Positions 52,653 to 63,804 of a stretch of DNA of 64,000 nucleotides are shown piece by piece (positions within the stretch are counted from its first letter, which is position 1; every line of letters starts with the position of its first letter). The notes beneath the pieces are model-generated. The model had not been told where the DNA came from and did not search any database. It worked only from the letters and a program-made list of their open reading frames with translations. The DNA is taken from positions 2,356,001 through 2,420,000 of the forward strand of contig JAGTXZ010000010.1 of assembly GCA_018398575.1 (NCBI GenBank), written 5' to 3'. This stretch comes from Ampelomyces quisqualis. Taxonomy: Eukaryota > Ascomycota > Dothideomycetes > Pleosporales > Phaeosphaeriaceae. Made by a program: the position numbers and the translations under genes.

Positions 52653-53709
52653 ATGGAGCGATGCGCAGATGAGGAACCTGTATCAAGACACTAGCGATTG
52701 TGTCCATAGCGAGCGGCAATAGAGTGCTAAGTTATGTAATCCAACGGGAGTACAAATCACGTGACACTTTGCCATGACTCACGTGATTCTTTTCCTGATG
52801 CACACCTCTGAAATCGGGTAGTCACATGACGAGGTATCTAGTCCTTCCAAGATGTTGCTCATGTCCACGTCCATGTGCATTTGCCGAACAGCGGTATCAG
52901 CATCTTCGGAAGTGGGAGGCCCTGACACCTCATCGTGCTTCCGAAGCCGAGCAGCCGTTGGCGCAGGCCGTGGAGGAGGCTGAAAAGCGGGTATCGGCTG
53001 CGGCAGCACCATGCAGTTTGGATATCTAGCGCAACTGGTCTGGAAATTTGCTGTTGCGCATCCCGGTCCAAATTGCGCGCTGGCTGGCCATCGGTTTCGG
53101 ATGTGAGCACTGGGCAGCAGGAGATGGCGTGTCGAGTGCGCCACGCAGAGAACAGAGTCGGCAGCACTCAGCGGCGAGGTCGACGGCACACTGCTGAATC
53201 TCCTTAGGTGGCATCATAGCAATCCGTCCAGCGATCTACGGCGGCAATTGCCACCCACCTGCTCATGATCCCTGCTAGCACTCATTCATCCACAAGTCCT
53301 GCAGGCGTTCAAGTATGTAATTATTAATGTGCCATGCTCTGCCCCCCCGAGTCCCAAGCAGCCGTCAGCCGGGCCCTCCGTCTCGCCCTCATTCCGCTCG
53401 CCTTGTCCGTCGCTACAGCCCGCACACCTGCCCTGCACACGCTCGCTTTTGTTGACGAGATACCGGCCGCCCACAGTCCATCCGCTTGCTCCGGTCCACA
53501 GCCGCCTTTGTGACGTCTAGTGGACTGGTTCGAGCATTCACAGCCTCCTTGAAACACCCAAACCCTGGGTGCCGGACCCCCCTCGACACGACGTTTCTGT
53601 TGCGACCCCCCGTCATGCGCACCTAAGAGACGCTGCCGCAGCATCTCGAGCGCTTGGTCTCAGGCCCCTTCACCGCCGCCTGTCGACCGCACCCAACGCC
53701 GCCCTCGCC
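52653..53709. other. Intergenic region, ATP14 to DUF1765 gene
   Basis: This 1.06-kb region includes the promoter of the DUF1765 gene with C/T-rich tracts at about 53340-53600. Minus-strand ORFs at 52779-53217 are partly acidic and protein-like, but no splicing makes them a convincing gene. Confidence 0.4.
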
Positions 53710-56700
53710 ATGCCCGTCTTTGCGCCTGCCAGCCGTGGACACAGTTCCTTCGCCAACGCCTTTCGGGGCAGGAGTCGGGCCGCGTCCGAAGCCGACCCTC
53801 AGCCCCCGCGGGGCCCGGACGCGCCGCAGCTGACCAAGGCCGCCTCGTACACCTACTTCCCCCACGTCAAGGACCTGGACCAGCCGCCGCTCGTCCGCCT
53901 GAAGGGCACCATTTCCGAGCACGAGCTGCAGGACAAAGTGGATGGAGAAAGAAGGTCAGACAGCTCGGGCGGGTCGAGCCCCTTGTCGGAAGACCCGCCC
54001 GAACTCGAAGCAGTGCACATGCCACAACTGCGGCCAAACAACCCCTCGCGCCGGTCGTCGAGGTTCCTGCCCTTCACCAGCAAAAGCCGAGAGCCGTCTG
54101 CCGAACGCAAAGCCGACCGGGGGCGGAACGAGGCAGTCAGGCAGACCGGGTCGCCTAACAGCTCCCCGGCGCACTCCATGTCCAAGCTGCGGAGAAAGTC
54201 CTGGGTCGTCTCGCAGGACGAGCAGCAGCGCAAATCCTTCTCCTCGCCCTCGCGCGAGAAGTCGGGCAGAAAGAACGAGGACGGCACACGCAAGAGCTTG
54301 GAGGTCAGTAAGCGAAACCCCCCTACCAACGCCGTCAGCATTCCTGAGCACTCCGAGCCGAGCGACGCCACCCCTGAGCTCCACCAGCCCGTCCCGCTGA
54401 GCAAGAAGAATAAGCGCGTGAGCAGTCTCTTCTATGCTACAGCCAACGTCCCGCCTGTCCCCACCATTCCCGTGTCTTTCTCGACCGAGCAGTTGGCGCT
54501 CAACACACACCAACACACCCCGCTGAGTCCAACGGGCGTCCCTCCGCTGCCGCGCAACGTTTCGCACGAGAACTTCAAGGGCGTCAAGACGGAGCCTCGC
54601 AAGAAAGATGAGCTCTGGACCGTGTTCCGGACGCTCGATGCGGACTTGCGCAAGTAAGGTGCATGTACCGCTCTGACTGTCAATATCTAACCGTACACAG
54701 ATTTCAGTCCAAGTCGATGGCGTTGAAAGCGAACGTTCTCCGCACTACACTGCTGCCATTCTTACGCACTTATGCCTCCCACCCTTCAAACCACAAGCTG
54801 CGCCCGGAAGACGTCGACCGACGCGCGAACATTCTGAACGGGTGGTGGACAGGGCTCCTGGAGCTTATAGCGGGCCGGAACAACCAGTCAATCTCTGGCA
54901 CCGACCGACCAGCAATCCTCGATGGTATAGCTGGCATCATGGAGCGTCCCGAGTGGAGACTCTCGCCATCGCCTTTCTGTGCGCTTGCAGACCGCATTGA
55001 AGCATCCTCGACCTCAACCACGTCTTCGAACGCATCCAACTCCTCCGACTTCCTTACCGAGTCCGTATACCACAATGTCCGAAACATTTTTACGCAAAAT
55101 CTCCTCTCGCAAATGTCGTTTGTTGTGGAGAAGATGTCTTTGCGCAATGCTGCGGCTAGCTTGGTTACTTTCTGCGGCAAGACCTGCGCTTATGCTTTCT
55201 GCTTCTGTCCTGGAATCGCCGACATTCTAGTGCGTTTGTGGAACCCTCCCCTGGACATGATGAAGCGCGTTCTCGAAGAATCGGGTGTTTCGAAATTTGA
55301 CAAGCTCGATACCATCTCGGACCGCGTTGCGGCTTCATTTCCGCCTATGCTGCAGTCATTGAAACTCACATCCCTCATGAAGCTTGCCCGCTCGCTACGG
55401 AAGCCTGCTTCGCCGCCGTTTGGGACTTCGAATCTGGACTGGTATGGCTTGTGGACGAAGCGGTGGGCTGGCTCCGAGAGCGACCTTTTCTACGTATTTG
55501 TTAAGCACTATCACATTCTTGTGATCGATTTTCTGCCTGCAGAGCCAAGTGACGCAGAACGTGTCTGCGTCCCTGGTCTCATCTTGGTGCATGCGCAATT
55601 ACTGGTCAATCTCGATGCCACGATCCACAGGCATGTGGCGCCCCCGCAGCCCGAAGAGCCGTCGTCTACAGCAGCGCCGATAACATTCGATGATGTTCTG
55701 GAACCCGATGCCTCTGCCTCGGGCGTTTCTATTCCGCCCGCAAACGCTACTAGGCAAATGCAAGAGAACCGACTTATTATGCTGATTCGCGACTTCCTTT
55801 CCGAGCGCAATGCTCATCTTCATACTGCCAGGCGGGTCTTCGCCGAAAGTTTCGCGCGGTTGTTACGAGCGCAGGCGCGCAAGATTTCCATTTACGACAA
55901 CAACGCTTGCTACACACTCTGCGACTTCCTAGAGGAAGCTTTCGCAATCCTCGTTAGATACGAGCAAAGCGAAGATGAACATCACTCCATTCTAGACTGG
56001 CCTTTCTGGCTTTCTGTGTGCAGAATGATGACCGACAGCCACAATACAGCTACTGAGATCAGACTATACGCATTTTTGTACAGCATTTGGTCTATCATTG
56101 CTGTAGATGAGCGACGGAAGGCTAGCTTGTGTCTAGACTTCATTCTCACGCCTGATTTCTTTGAGAGCAGATTCAACCACTGGTGTCCTATGGTCCGATC
56201 CTACTACATGCGGCTGTTGTGCTGGCGAGTTGCGCGATATGATGGAGAGGAAACCGAGGTCGAGATGTATGTTGTTATGCGACCTCCAACTCTCCAGCAC
56301 TAACTGTGTACAGCGAAATCAAGCAAGTCCTCAGTGACCGCCTTCGATCCGTGTGGTCACATTATCTGTGGCTTCAAGAAACGGCCGAGCAGAACGATAC
56401 TACATTTCCATCAACAACGGCTTGCAATCCTGCACCCGGCCGACGTTTCCTTATTATACGTAATGATAATCCTATTGCAGCCAGCAACGGTCCGTTCTTG
56501 ACGTTCGATGGCGTGGTCCAAAACCCACATCAGCGCAAGCCATCTCCCAGCAACCCTGTGCCGCCTGATCCTGAGCTTGTTCGGCCCACCTCATCTCTAT
56601 CAATGACAGGATCGCTGGACTTTCCCGACGAAGATACTAGCAAAGGGAAATGGAACATCTTGAAGAGCGTATTTGGGGGCAATTCAAAGCAAGCTGCAAA

Positions 56701-57175
56701 GTCGAAGTCGTCTTCTCCTAGTGGCAAGGACAAGGAGAACACAAGCAAAACTGCTACGACGAAGACAGCACTCGAGAATCCTCTTGTTGAGCAACCCGCG
56801 GCCGCGGAAGCACCAACACCAGCACCTTCACCCCCAATCACACATCGTACCTACAGCTTCCGTTTCTCCCTTGAGTGGGTCGACAAGCGCCTTGGCACTT
56901 ACCACCACATGCGTTTGCAACCTCCTCGACTCCCGCTACCTGCCCAAATTCTGCTTCAACAGAAGGGGATCAATATTGATGCTGCCTCAAGCGTTGAGCC
57001 AATTGGTGTAGCAGCGACATCGAGCCGCTACGCCGGGCGCGCGCTTGCGGAGTGGACTTTCATTAGCCACGAGTGCCAGAACTTCTTTGACCGCAGAAAG
57101 AACGAGGGCGTGCCAGTGAACAGACAGGTCGAGACTCCAACGCTGAACGTTGAAGCATTCCGGCGCCCTGGCTAG
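53710..57175 (+). CDS. DUF1765 family protein
   Basis: Three exons (53710-54653, 54701-56266, 56314-57175), with two 47-bp introns, encode 1,123 aa of a fungal family of unknown function. Residues 1 to about 310 are disordered and Ser/Arg/Pro-rich, with many SP/RRxS sites (RPNNPSRRSSRF, SKLRRKSW). The conserved helical region starts near residue 320 (LKANVLRTTLLPFLRTYA). It includes LNGWWTGLLELIAGRNNQSISGTDRPAILDGI, YHNVRNIFTQNLLSQMSFVVEKMSLRNAAASLV and the DUF1765 core RLIMLIRDFLSERNAHLHTARRVF to PFWLSVCRMMTDSHNTATEIRLYAFLYSIWS. The last exon ends EWTFISHECQNFFDRRKNEGVP. The start at 53710 is the first ATG in frame. Confidence 0.9.
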
Positions 57176-58512
57176 ATTCTACTCCTCCATGACACATGCT
57201 CTAATTGGGCCCAGGTGGCAAATCTAACGATACCATTTCATCTTTCCCCTGCTACTTTTTCCATTACCATATACAAGGATTGCATACGGAGACCGTTCTC
57301 CTACATGGACTTCGGCGGCGTTCTTCTGCTACACTAGTGCTTGAATCATCCACTGACTCTCGGGGTTTCTTTTGTTTACACATTCGCATGCGCGGCAGAG
57401 CGCCTTTTGCATGACCTGCCTTTTCCCCTGTGGTGTTGATGCGTTCAGGCGTGCAGCGCATATTATACACAAGCCTTATAGGGCGGTACATAGATATACG
57501 AACTTTGCCATCTTTCCCTGATCAATTCTAGAGTGTCAACATCTGGAAAGCTGTTTGCGTTGCTCCTTCCTGTCGTACGCGGCGCTGACGTACGCTGCTT
57601 GCCTTGGTGCTTTTCTTTTTCTCAGGCAGCTCAGTGATTACACCATGCATTCGAATTCTCTCTTCGGACTGTTCAGAGCGAAGCTTGAAGCCTCATATCC
57701 CAGCTTAGCACACCAAGGTAACCATCCGCGAATGTTTCAAACGTCGAACCCCTAGGCTTGCAGGCGCACCGCCCAGCTTCAAATTTTGGTTTCATTATAA
57801 ACCCACAACAGTCCGGTTATGCTCGGCACACATCGCGTCGAGACTACATTTATTGCATAATGTGCCGAGCAAGTATCGGATATCGGGCGTCACGATTGTG
57901 GGCCTTGAAGAATGACCTCTTCTTCCATAGACGAGAACAAGCCACGCCAGTATTGGGGAAAAGGAATACTAGCTAGCTGAGAGTCAAGCTTAGTTGTGGA
58001 ATGTAGCAAGTAAAGGATGCTTCGTTTCAGCGGTGTGTTCGGGCTTCTAGAAAGGTCGACCAACCCCCAATCATTCTCGGAATACGCAGAATTAAATACG
58101 ATGAAACGCTGCCTGCATGCCTGCGTTGCACAAAGACTGGTCGGATCTGCAATGGGTGAGATTCGTTCGTTACTACTCCGTACATCAGTATATCCCTTAG
58201 TGCCGCCCTGGCTGCGCCCCAATGGATGCTCAAAAAATGACACTCTGTCCATCACCTGACGCGCCACTCTACTTCGAAAACGTGGATCAATACCGACTGA
58301 GGTCTTGAGGGGGAGGCAAGAGTGGCGCACAGCGGGTGTGTCGGGGGATAGACATGGTCATTTTGGATAAGTGATGGTATGTATTGGGAAGTTAGTAGTA
58401 GTGTAACGGTAATGATGTCATTACATACTCACAGCTTTATTTTGCATTTTTTCTTCAAATCGAACAGTCCTCGACATATACTCTTATACATACACTTACA
58501 CATTTGTATCCA
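57176..58512. other. Intergenic region, no supported gene
   Basis: A 1.3-kb stretch with only short, unconserved-looking ORFs in all frames. It contains the 3' end of the DUF1765 gene and the promoter of the small Cys-rich gene. Confidence 0.45.
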
Positions 58513-58906
58513 ATGCCACAGAAATCATGCACACTCTGCCACACGCCCCGCCCCGTACTCGTGCGGTGCCAGATCGACGAGTCGGCGCAATGGCACTTTG
58601 TTTGTCCGGGCGCGTGTTGGAAGAGCGTGTCGGGCGGAGTGGAAGATGCGAAGGGTTTGGAAGGGGAATTTCCTTGGTATAGGTATGGGGGTATGGTACG
58701 TTTCTTTTTTCTTCTTTTTTTTTGCGGGGAGGGGGGGGTGTAGGCGACGATGGGTAAGTAGGACGCGTGCTAACGACAGAATACAACAGTGGAAAGATAG
58801 GAGTGCAGATGGGCCGGTCAGTGCGAAGAAACCAAAGAAAGTCAAACAAAGGCAGAAAGTGGAGGGAAAGGAGAGATTGGAGAGTAAAGGAGAGATTGGA
58901 GAGTAA
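58513..58906 (+). CDS. Small Cys-rich protein, putative zinc-binding, fungal conserved
   Basis: Two exons (58513-58695, 58790-58906) with a 94-bp intron that contains a T-rich run and a G8 tract encode 99 aa. The product has CTLCHTPRP, LVRCQIDESAQWHFVCPGACW and YRYGGM spliced to WKDRSADGPVSAKKPKKVKQRQK. The Cys/His spacing (C-x2-C, then C, H, C-x3-C) suggests a small zinc-binding fold, and the basic tail looks like a nuclear or nucleic-acid-binding tail. Small fungal proteins of this layout are familiar to me but have no named function. The stop codon lies inside the second unit of a 19-bp minisatellite, so the C-terminus (ERLESKGEIGE) is repeat-encoded. Confidence 0.65.
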
Positions 58907-59098
58907 AGGAGAGATTGGAGAGTAAAGGAGAGATTGGAGAGTAAAGGAGAGATTGGAGAGTAAAGGAGAGATTGGAGAGTAAAGGAGAGATTGGAGAGTA
59001 AAGGAGAGATTGGAGAGTAAAGGAGAGATTGGAGAGTAAAGGAGAGATTGGAGAGTAAAGGAGAGATTGGAGAGTAATGGAGAGATTGGAGAGTAAAG
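58871..59098. repeat. 19-bp minisatellite, 12 units
   Basis: Twelve tandem units of GAGAGATTGGAGAGTAAAG run without interruption; the eleventh (59061-59079) has ATG for AAG at its end. The unit length is not a multiple of three, so the minus strand is open in more than one frame through the array (giving artefact ORFs). Confidence 0.95.
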
Positions 59099-59719
59099 GA
59101 GAAGATATGGGCTGTGTTCAAGATGCATAACCGTTAGCCTGAAAGTGGAATTTGAAGGCATCGAAACTCGATCAAGTCCACGGCCATGAATTGAGGCACA
59201 ATTAGGAAGCATTACCCAACTCAGCTATGGATTTTAACGACGATGCGCAACCCCTCGGTTCAAGCTACTCCGCTATCGCGAGCGACGAACCCCTGCGCAT
59301 CACTGCCTTACCTCATAGCTTTTTTCCGTCAAACAACGACACTTACCATCAGTGCTCCATACGTCCGGACGATCTTCTTTGTAGGTTATGTTACTTGCAG
59401 GCTCGTAGCTTCGGCCCTGAATACTCCGCGGAACAATTACTTCCCCATGAAGTACCGGTGCTCGGGTCCCGCCACGAAGTCTAGTTCCCCGCAATGTAGA
59501 ATGGATGGAATTTGGGGTTCGTAATATGCACATCCATGTTGATCAATTTGTTACTTGTCCGTTTGCTGGCTTTCGGGCTGGAGATTCGCCGGGTTTGGCA
59601 TTTTTCCTACAAATGAGTTTTGGGGTATGGAGTAAGGTCACATAGGATAAAGGTCACACATTAAAGGTGCTGTTGTTTCTGTTAGATTTAGTCATTGTCC
59701 AGATTCGCGACTGCACAAG
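59099..59719. other. Intergenic region upstream of the CE12 esterase
   Basis: It includes an 85-codon ORF (59227-59484) starting with ATG. A part of that ORF (LLPHEVPV) resembles the N-lobe of the APH gene. The rest is the esterase promoter, with no clear TATA box. Confidence 0.4.
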
Positions 59720-60578
59720 ATGTTATACTCACAATTCGTTTCCGTCCTGGCGATGGCTGCGTCAGCCTTCGCTGCGCCCACTTCAGACATTTCGAAGCGC
59801 GCGCAAACAGTCTATCTCGCAGGAGATTCCACTATGGCGAGAGCAAGTGGCGTAACTACCGGTTCGTCGTCTATCTAACCAACCTCTACTGCGACATCAG
59901 CAATCTAATATTCAAACAGGTTGGGGCGTCTACCTCCCATACTCGCTCTCCCTCACCGTCGTCAACAAAGCCATCGGCGGCCGCAGCTCCCGCTCCTTCA
60001 CGCGCGAAGGCCGCTTCAACGAGATCATCAACGCCGTGCAACCCAACGACATCGTCGTCATCGAATTCGGGCATAACGACGGCGGCTCCTTGTCATCCAG
60101 TGACAATGGCCGCTCTGTCTGCGGCGGCACGGGCTCCGAAACATGCACAACGACATACAACGGCGTCGTGGAGATCGTGCACACGTTTCCCTGGTACCTG
60201 ACCGAAGCGGGCAAAGCGATCATCGCAAAAGGCGGCAAAGTCGTCATGAGCAGCCAGACACCCAACAATCCCTGGGAAACTGGGAGCTTCTTGTATGGTG
60301 ATGGCGGCAGGTTTGTCGGCTATGCGAGGGATGTGGCCAAGGCGTTGGGGAGTAATGCCATGTATGTGGACCATGGGGGCTATACGGCGAATTACCTCAA
60401 GGGGATTGGAAAGGCAGCGACGGATGCGTTGTTTCCACAAGATCATACGCATACAAGTCCTGCGGGGGCGGATGCGGTGGCCAAGGCTTTTGTGAAGGGG
60501 TTGCAGTGTGGCGGAGGTGGGTTTTTGAAGGGCTTTGTGAAGAATGGGACGGAGAGTATTCCAGGCACATGTTTGTAG
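59720..60578 (+). CDS. Secreted rhamnogalacturonan acetylesterase, carbohydrate esterase family 12
   Basis: Two exons (59720-59861, 59920-60578) with a 58-bp GTTCGT...CAAACAG intron encode 266 aa. Residues 1 to about 19 are a signal peptide (ending SAFA-AP). The SGNH blocks are complete: GDSTM (nucleophile Ser37), the Gly block GGRSSRSF, GHNDGG (Asn100), and DHTHTSPAGA (Asp222, His225, with the three-residue spacing seen in Aspergillus RGAE). It should remove acetyl groups from pectic rhamnogalacturonan I. It pairs functionally with the PL3 lyase at 31010-31845. The 3' end is convergent with the dehydrogenase gene. Confidence 0.93.
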
Positions 60579-60722
60579 CTGTGAGGCGATGAAGGAAGTG
60601 GAAAAACGGGGAGAATGGTAATGATTATTGCTTTAGATATATGTCTTTGTCAACTTACTTTTGCTTTCGTCCATTGTCTGCATGCGAGGTACAGTGTTGG
60701 GTCGAACGTCCTTTTGAATTCA

Positions 60723-61702
60723 CTACAACCACCGCTTGGTACCGAAATGCGACAGATAAGCTCCGCCATCTCCATTGGCCAAGCTAGCGTTGTTTGCGAC
60801 TCGCAGGACGTCCTTGACTGCATCGTCAGGCTCCAACAGACCCTTGTTGCCTGGCGCATAAGCTTCGAATTTCTCGGCTCGGTGCATGAGCTTCTTCCTG
60901 TCTTCTTCCGTGACTAGACAGCTGGTCAGTACACACCCTTCGCCCATCGAATCATGAACAATTGTTGACATACTGTGCTCGTACTGCCCCGTGTTTACAG
61001 GTCCTGGGCAAATCCCCAGGAACAGCACACCTTCGTCCTCAAATTCTGCTTGATACTTGCTTGTCACCATGTTCATAGCCGCCTTGCTAATCGAGTACGG
61101 TGCTCCTTCGTATAGCTTATACTTTGCAGCCAAATCGGTATCAGCAAGCCCCGAGCTCAACGTGAGGACTTTCTTGACTTCACCCTTCAGGATAAGTGGC
61201 ATGAATGCGTTGAAGAGATGAATTTGGCCGACAACGTTTGTGCTAAAACATTCGTTGAGTTCCTGAGTTAGTCTAGCTGTGTCTCGGCCGAGGACAGAGA
61301 GAGGGTCGTAGCTTGACCACTCGGGGATGAGACCTGCATTTGCGATGAGCCAGTCGAGGCTACCGGAGGTGATTTTTGAGGTTGCTGCAGCAGCTTTCTG
61401 AACGAGACGTAAGCGTTGCAAATGGTCTCTCATCAGATCGTATCGATTACCTGAAGTGATTCAGGATCATGAAGATCGAAAGGTACAAGATGAATGTTGG
61501 GTGTCTTCCATTCTGCGATTTTGGCTTCTGTATCGGCAACGTTGCGGACGAGACCGACAATTGTATTTGCAGGATTGCTGGAGAGATTTTGTAGGAATGC
61601 GTACTAGTTCTAGGGGTCAAACTGAGCGTCAACGACCTACTTTTTTCGAGTTCGACTCACACCGATACCTCGGTTTACACCAGTAACGACGTATGAAGGC
61701 AT
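60723..61702 (-). CDS. Short-chain dehydrogenase/reductase
   Basis: Three exons (61702-61661, 61603-61451, 61397-60723) with introns of 57 and 53 bp encode 289 aa. The Rossmann motif TGVNRGIG spans the first exon end, and FDLHD is the adenine-ring site. NAG lies at residues 85-87, the catalytic Ser in LTLSSG (about 146), and YSISK carries Tyr166 and Lys170. All four catalytic positions are present. The FLQNLSSNPANTIVGLVRN segment is typical of fungal C-factor-like/sniffer-type SDRs. The C-terminal DGGAYLSHFGTKRWL tail is also seen in that group. Substrate unknown. Confidence 0.9.
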
Positions 61703-62821
61703 AATGCTGGATTGGTAGTAGTGATGGCGATGTTAACGTGATGGTTCAGACTTCAGAGTGAAAAGTTGTACTTCATACATGTAATAAGAGGGAGTCTAGA
61801 AATAATGCTCATACAGGACTTCGCAGTTTCATCTGAGACATCTTAAGAGTTTGCCTGTGCGGGGCACAGGCCCACTAGGTTAACCATATGTAATATCTGT
61901 CCCCAAAAAATAAGCTAAAGCTATGATGCATTTATATTACATCTAAACCTAAATATCTGAGGAGGCTCCTTTAAGTTCTCTTTTGCCGGCAGCAGTAGGC
62001 TCTCTTACTTGTAGCACTAGTAGGCTTCTGTTGCGAGGCATGTGAATCAGGCTGATCACGAGATCCACACCACGTGATGGAGAGGCATGTCACCACGGAA
62101 AATGGGACCAGATTGTTCGGGCCGTTCAAGCCGTGTCTTGGCTCACTGTATATAATCTGATCTTCTATCCTATTGGACAAAACAAGCCATCCGATCTTTT
62201 CACTCACAACTCAAACTTGATCCATAGTCTCGCTCAGCTCTAACAGCTTCTACTTCCCTTTCTAAGCATTGTTTTAAACTAACTAGAGAGCCTACGGTAT
62301 TGCACACTTGAGCACAATATGATATAGTGCTATACAATGTTTAGATATTCTGGGGAGTACCAAGGCCTTAGAAGCCTCTACGCTTATACTAATGTGCGGA
62401 GTATAACTCTGGATAATACGAGAGCTGCAAGAGATGAGCCAATGATTTTCCTCGATTAGGCTCTAGGTCGGCCGCATAAAGGCCACAAGCGAGGCAATTA
62501 TCTTATTGGCGTGCGCGATATGATTGTGGTGCGGGATATTGGGCTGGCGTCAACAACTTCCTTTCCAGCGAGACGAGATAGCGCTTACCCGCTCCACAAG
62601 CTGACCGCCGCTTAGTGTGTGGGACGGGTAAAGGCTACTGGCATGGAGGTGTAAATGTTCATGACGGTAGGCCATATTGCTATGCGGGTATCAAAGAGCT
62701 GACTCGAGACTGTAGAGAGGAGGGTTGCACTTGATCGTACTTGTCCGCAATGTTCCAGATGGGATGCGTCTTGTGTGGCCAGAGGGAAACTGACACCGAG
62801 CATCCATCAGCTTCACACCTA
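61703..62821. other. Intergenic region with broken ORFs
   Basis: No intact gene. A plus-strand frame near 62617-62733 reads like coding DNA (GYWHGGVNVHDGRPYCYAG) but ends at a TGA. The dehydrogenase promoter lies at the left. AT-rich words occur around 61900-62000 and 62270-62400. Confidence 0.35.
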
Positions 62822-63104
62822 CCATGCCTGAGGATCTAGTTGATGGAGTTGGCACGTTCCACTGGGTTAACATCGCGCCGACGGATGTCCGCTTGCATCT
62901 TGTCTCCAGTGCTTCCATGGGCCACGGTAAGACCGTGTAGCAGTGGATGTTGCTGAGACATGATCTGATTCCGAATGAAGGACGTAGGACAACTGTACGA
63001 TGGCTTGTCGTGCCCAATTTGCCGGAGTGGATACCCTCAAAGTCAAGGCCCGAGAGAGCTGATGACATGGAACTCATACGCTATTATGCGTATAACCGAT
63101 AGCT
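62822..63104 (+). pseudogene. Possible decayed ORF of unknown family
   Basis: The plus-strand frame starting MPEDLVDGVGTFHWVN continues TDVRLHLVSSASMGHGKTV, meets TAG at 62938-62940, then continues in the same frame as QWMLLRHDLIPNEGRRTTVR, WLVVPNLPEWIPSKSRPERA to a stop at 63104. Its codon use looks protein-like on both sides of the stop. I do not recognise the family. Confidence 0.3.
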
Positions 63105-63804
63105 TGAGGACTTACTAGGCTGACTATGCACAATTAAGGTAGTTGTGATTGATTTCCTACCAATGCTCGGTGCAGACCGTCGAGCCCGACTACGAAGTAG
63201 GTCGACTCATACTCAAAAGCGCTTTGTCGTCCAACAAAATTCAAACTTCCAACCCCGTGCTCTATGCGGTACTTGTGCTTGCATCGTAACATCTGGCGAC
63301 AACACATTCGAAGTAGACCGATACAAGCGCACTGCGCTGCGAGGTCTCTATACCCATAAAGAAATTGACATGTGCCAAGCCACTGAGCATGTCGCCGCGA
63401 ATTTGAGTCTGTATGTACTCGAAGCAAGAGAAAAAGGCCTCCAGAAAATAAATCATGCTAAATTGTCGTAGAAGCCGCAGGCATCCTACAATAACTCTGC
63501 TTGGGTCGGCTACATTAGCAGCGTGAAACAGGTCATTGAGGATTTCAATGCCACCTGTAGACAGCGATGCCTCAATCTTCCTAAAATGTGTGCATCACTT
63601 TGACGTCATGGCACGCTTCAGCTTCTGACATTGGCGTACTGAGCAAATGAAAGCCGTTGCCAAAGACTTCAGTTCAGCCCTGACAGTCAGACATGCGTAG
63701 TGCAGTACCTTTTGGCTCGAGCCTCGTTCTTGCAGGGCGTTTCGAGTATGTCGTCTCATGCTCACCCAGTATTGCAATCACTCGCTAAAGTCTCAACCAT
63801 AGCT

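Noticed and set aside
52779..53217. Minus-strand ORFs with acidic, Pro-rich segments
   Set aside because: They looked like exons of a small gene, but no GT-AG junction joins the frames into a convincing protein.
58496..59212. Minus-strand 238- and 198-codon ORFs rich in LLSNLSFTLQS repeats
   Set aside because: They are frames through the 19-bp minisatellite and its complement; the repeat opens several frames at once, so this is an artefact.
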